From positions 1 through 6,546 of the forward strand of contig CAMPJM010000236.1 of NCBI GenBank assembly GCA_946886805.1: 6,546 bases of DNA. Reading direction: 5' to 3'. Each line of letters opens with the position of its first letter. The stretch's first letter is position 1. The notes under the pieces are model-generated. The model made no database searches. It was not told where the DNA came from and saw nothing but the letters and a program-made list of their open reading frames with translations. The translations under genes were made by a program, and so were the position numbers. The stretch is from an uncultured Flammeovirgaceae bacterium. GTDB lineage: Bacteria > Bacteroidota > Bacteroidia > Cytophagales > Cyclobacteriaceae. This document shows positions 6,107-6,546 of this stretch, piece by piece.

Positions 6107-6247
6107 GTCCTTAAAAAATTCAATCAGCCACTGGAAATCTTGAGAATAAAAACCGCCTCTTCTGCTACCACATAAAAAGTCTATTTCCAATTCAATAATT
6201 CTAACAATTTCCCACCTCAGTTTTTTAAACATGTCATCCATCCCCAT
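6104..6247 (-). CDS. Candidate small protein of 47 residues (unknown)
   Basis: From ATG at 6247-6245 the minus strand reads MGMDDMFKKLRWEIVRIIEL and on to IEFFKD before TGA. In-frame Met3 (6241) and Met6 (6232) are other possible starts; Met3 has GGGG just upstream. The product has alternating hydrophobic and charged residues (IVRIIELEIDFL) and a basic centre CGSRRGG, with no signal peptide or family I recognise. It is isolated, lies opposite the dehydrogenase leader and has no promoter I can see. An open frame of this length is not rare in AT-rich DNA, so it may not be a gene, or may be the tail of a decayed one. Confidence 0.25.
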   Translation of the reverse strand: MGMDDMFKKLRWEIVRIIELEIDFLCGSRRGGFYSQDFQWLIEFFKD

Positions 6248-6260
6248 GTTAAAGCTTTAA
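6228..6260. promoter_or_regulatory. Overlapping inverted repeats upstream of the dehydrogenase
   Basis: AACATG (6228-6233) pairs with CATGTT (6245-6250), and the perfect 12-bp palindrome TTAAAGCTTTAA (6249-6260) overlaps the right arm. The palindrome ends 36 nt before the dehydrogenase ATG, where an operator could sit. No promoter consensus was found nearby, so function is only suggested by symmetry and position. Confidence 0.3.
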
Positions 6261-6296
6261 TGACAGTTATTTTTAAGCTAAAGGGGAATAACAAAG

Positions 6297-6546
6297 ATGA
6301 AAAATAAAACAAAACTACAATTGATCGCAGGAACAGCCGCTCTTCTAACTTATAAAGTTTTGAAAAGGGCTCGAAGAGACACTGTTAAAGGGAAGAAAAT
6401 TCTCATAACAGGCGGCTCAAGGGGACTGGGCCTTGTACTGGCAAGACAACTTGCCCAACAAGGTGCTGATGTCACTATTTGTGCAAGAGATGAAAAAGAG
6501 ATTAATAAGGCTGTTTCACAAATCAGGTCTTTTGGAGGAAATATTT
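6297..6546 (+). CDS. Short-chain dehydrogenase/reductase (N-terminal part, cut by window edge)
   Basis: The first 83 residues are visible, from ATG at 6297. The nucleotide-binding start of the classical SDR Rossmann fold is at 34-45 (KILITGGSRGLG, with the TGxxxGxG motif at 38-45), followed by helix LVLARQLAQQGADV and the second strand TICARDE at 60-66. An arginine in GSRG together with A-R-D after the second strand is often linked to NADP(H) preference, but this is tentative. Residues 1-33 form an N-terminal extension with a short hydrophobic stretch at about 8-18 followed by KRARR, so the enzyme may be membrane-tethered. AAGGGG about 10 nt before the ATG is an unusually Shine-Dalgarno-like sequence for this group. 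The catalytic Ser-Tyr-Lys residues lie beyond the window, and the substrate cannot be inferred. Confidence 0.9.
   Translation, partial: MKNKTKLQLIAGTAALLTYKVLKRARRDTVKGKKILITGGSRGLGLVLARQLAQQGADVTICARDEKEINKAVSQIRSFGGNI

Larger units (their letters stand above)
5625..6296. other. 672-bp repeat-rich spacer without a confident gene
   Basis: Between hflX and the dehydrogenase no confident gene is found on either strand. The spacer holds at least five separate inverted repeats, two of which look like common flavobacterial intergenic repeats. It also contains a minus-strand frame interrupted once (5661-5951) and a 47-codon minus-strand ORF (6104-6247). The stretch around 5695-5740 is visibly richer in G and C than the flanking genes. 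No tRNA, transposase or TAnnTTTG promoter was recognised. Confidence 0.6.

Overview
The window looks like chromosomal DNA of a flavobacterium (phylum Bacteroidetes). It is AT-rich. Starts mostly lack a Shine-Dalgarno sequence. The divergent spacer carries a promoter of the Bacteroidetes form TTG-n17-23-TAnnTTTG. The proteins, including an OPX lipoprotein followed by a Wzz-type chain-length/tyrosine-kinase protein and an HflX of Bacteroidetes type, fit that group. A genus cannot be named from sequence alone.

Left part, bases 1-3213, minus strand: four co-directional genes form the end of a surface-polysaccharide (capsule/exopolysaccharide) locus. In transcription order they are a GT4 glycosyltransferase, the dTDP-sugar epimerase RfbC, an outer-membrane export lipoprotein (OPX/Wza-like), and the N-terminal 210 residues of a Wzc-like chain-length regulator, probably a BY-kinase, cut by the window edge. 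They cover sugar-nucleotide supply, glycan assembly and export. The last two genes have no ATG and appear to start at TTG.

Middle, bases 3214-5624, plus strand: a 154-bp divergent spacer with a good plus-strand promoter leads to a small membrane protein with a C-terminal c-type haem domain. A 159-bp long imperfect palindrome, probably a MITE-like intergenic element, abuts its stop codon. A second inverted repeat lies in the leader of hflX, which encodes the ribosome-associated GTPase HflX.

Right part, bases 5625-6546: about 670 bp without a confident gene, but rich in inverted repeats and repeat-like pieces. On the minus strand it holds a nearly open frame broken by one stop and a separate 47-codon ORF. 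The window ends in the first 83 codons of a short-chain dehydrogenase/reductase on the plus strand.

No RNA gene, CRISPR array, transposase or complete mobile element was found. The least explained signals are the palindrome after the cytochrome gene, the hflX leader repeat and the repeat-rich spacer upstream of the dehydrogenase.
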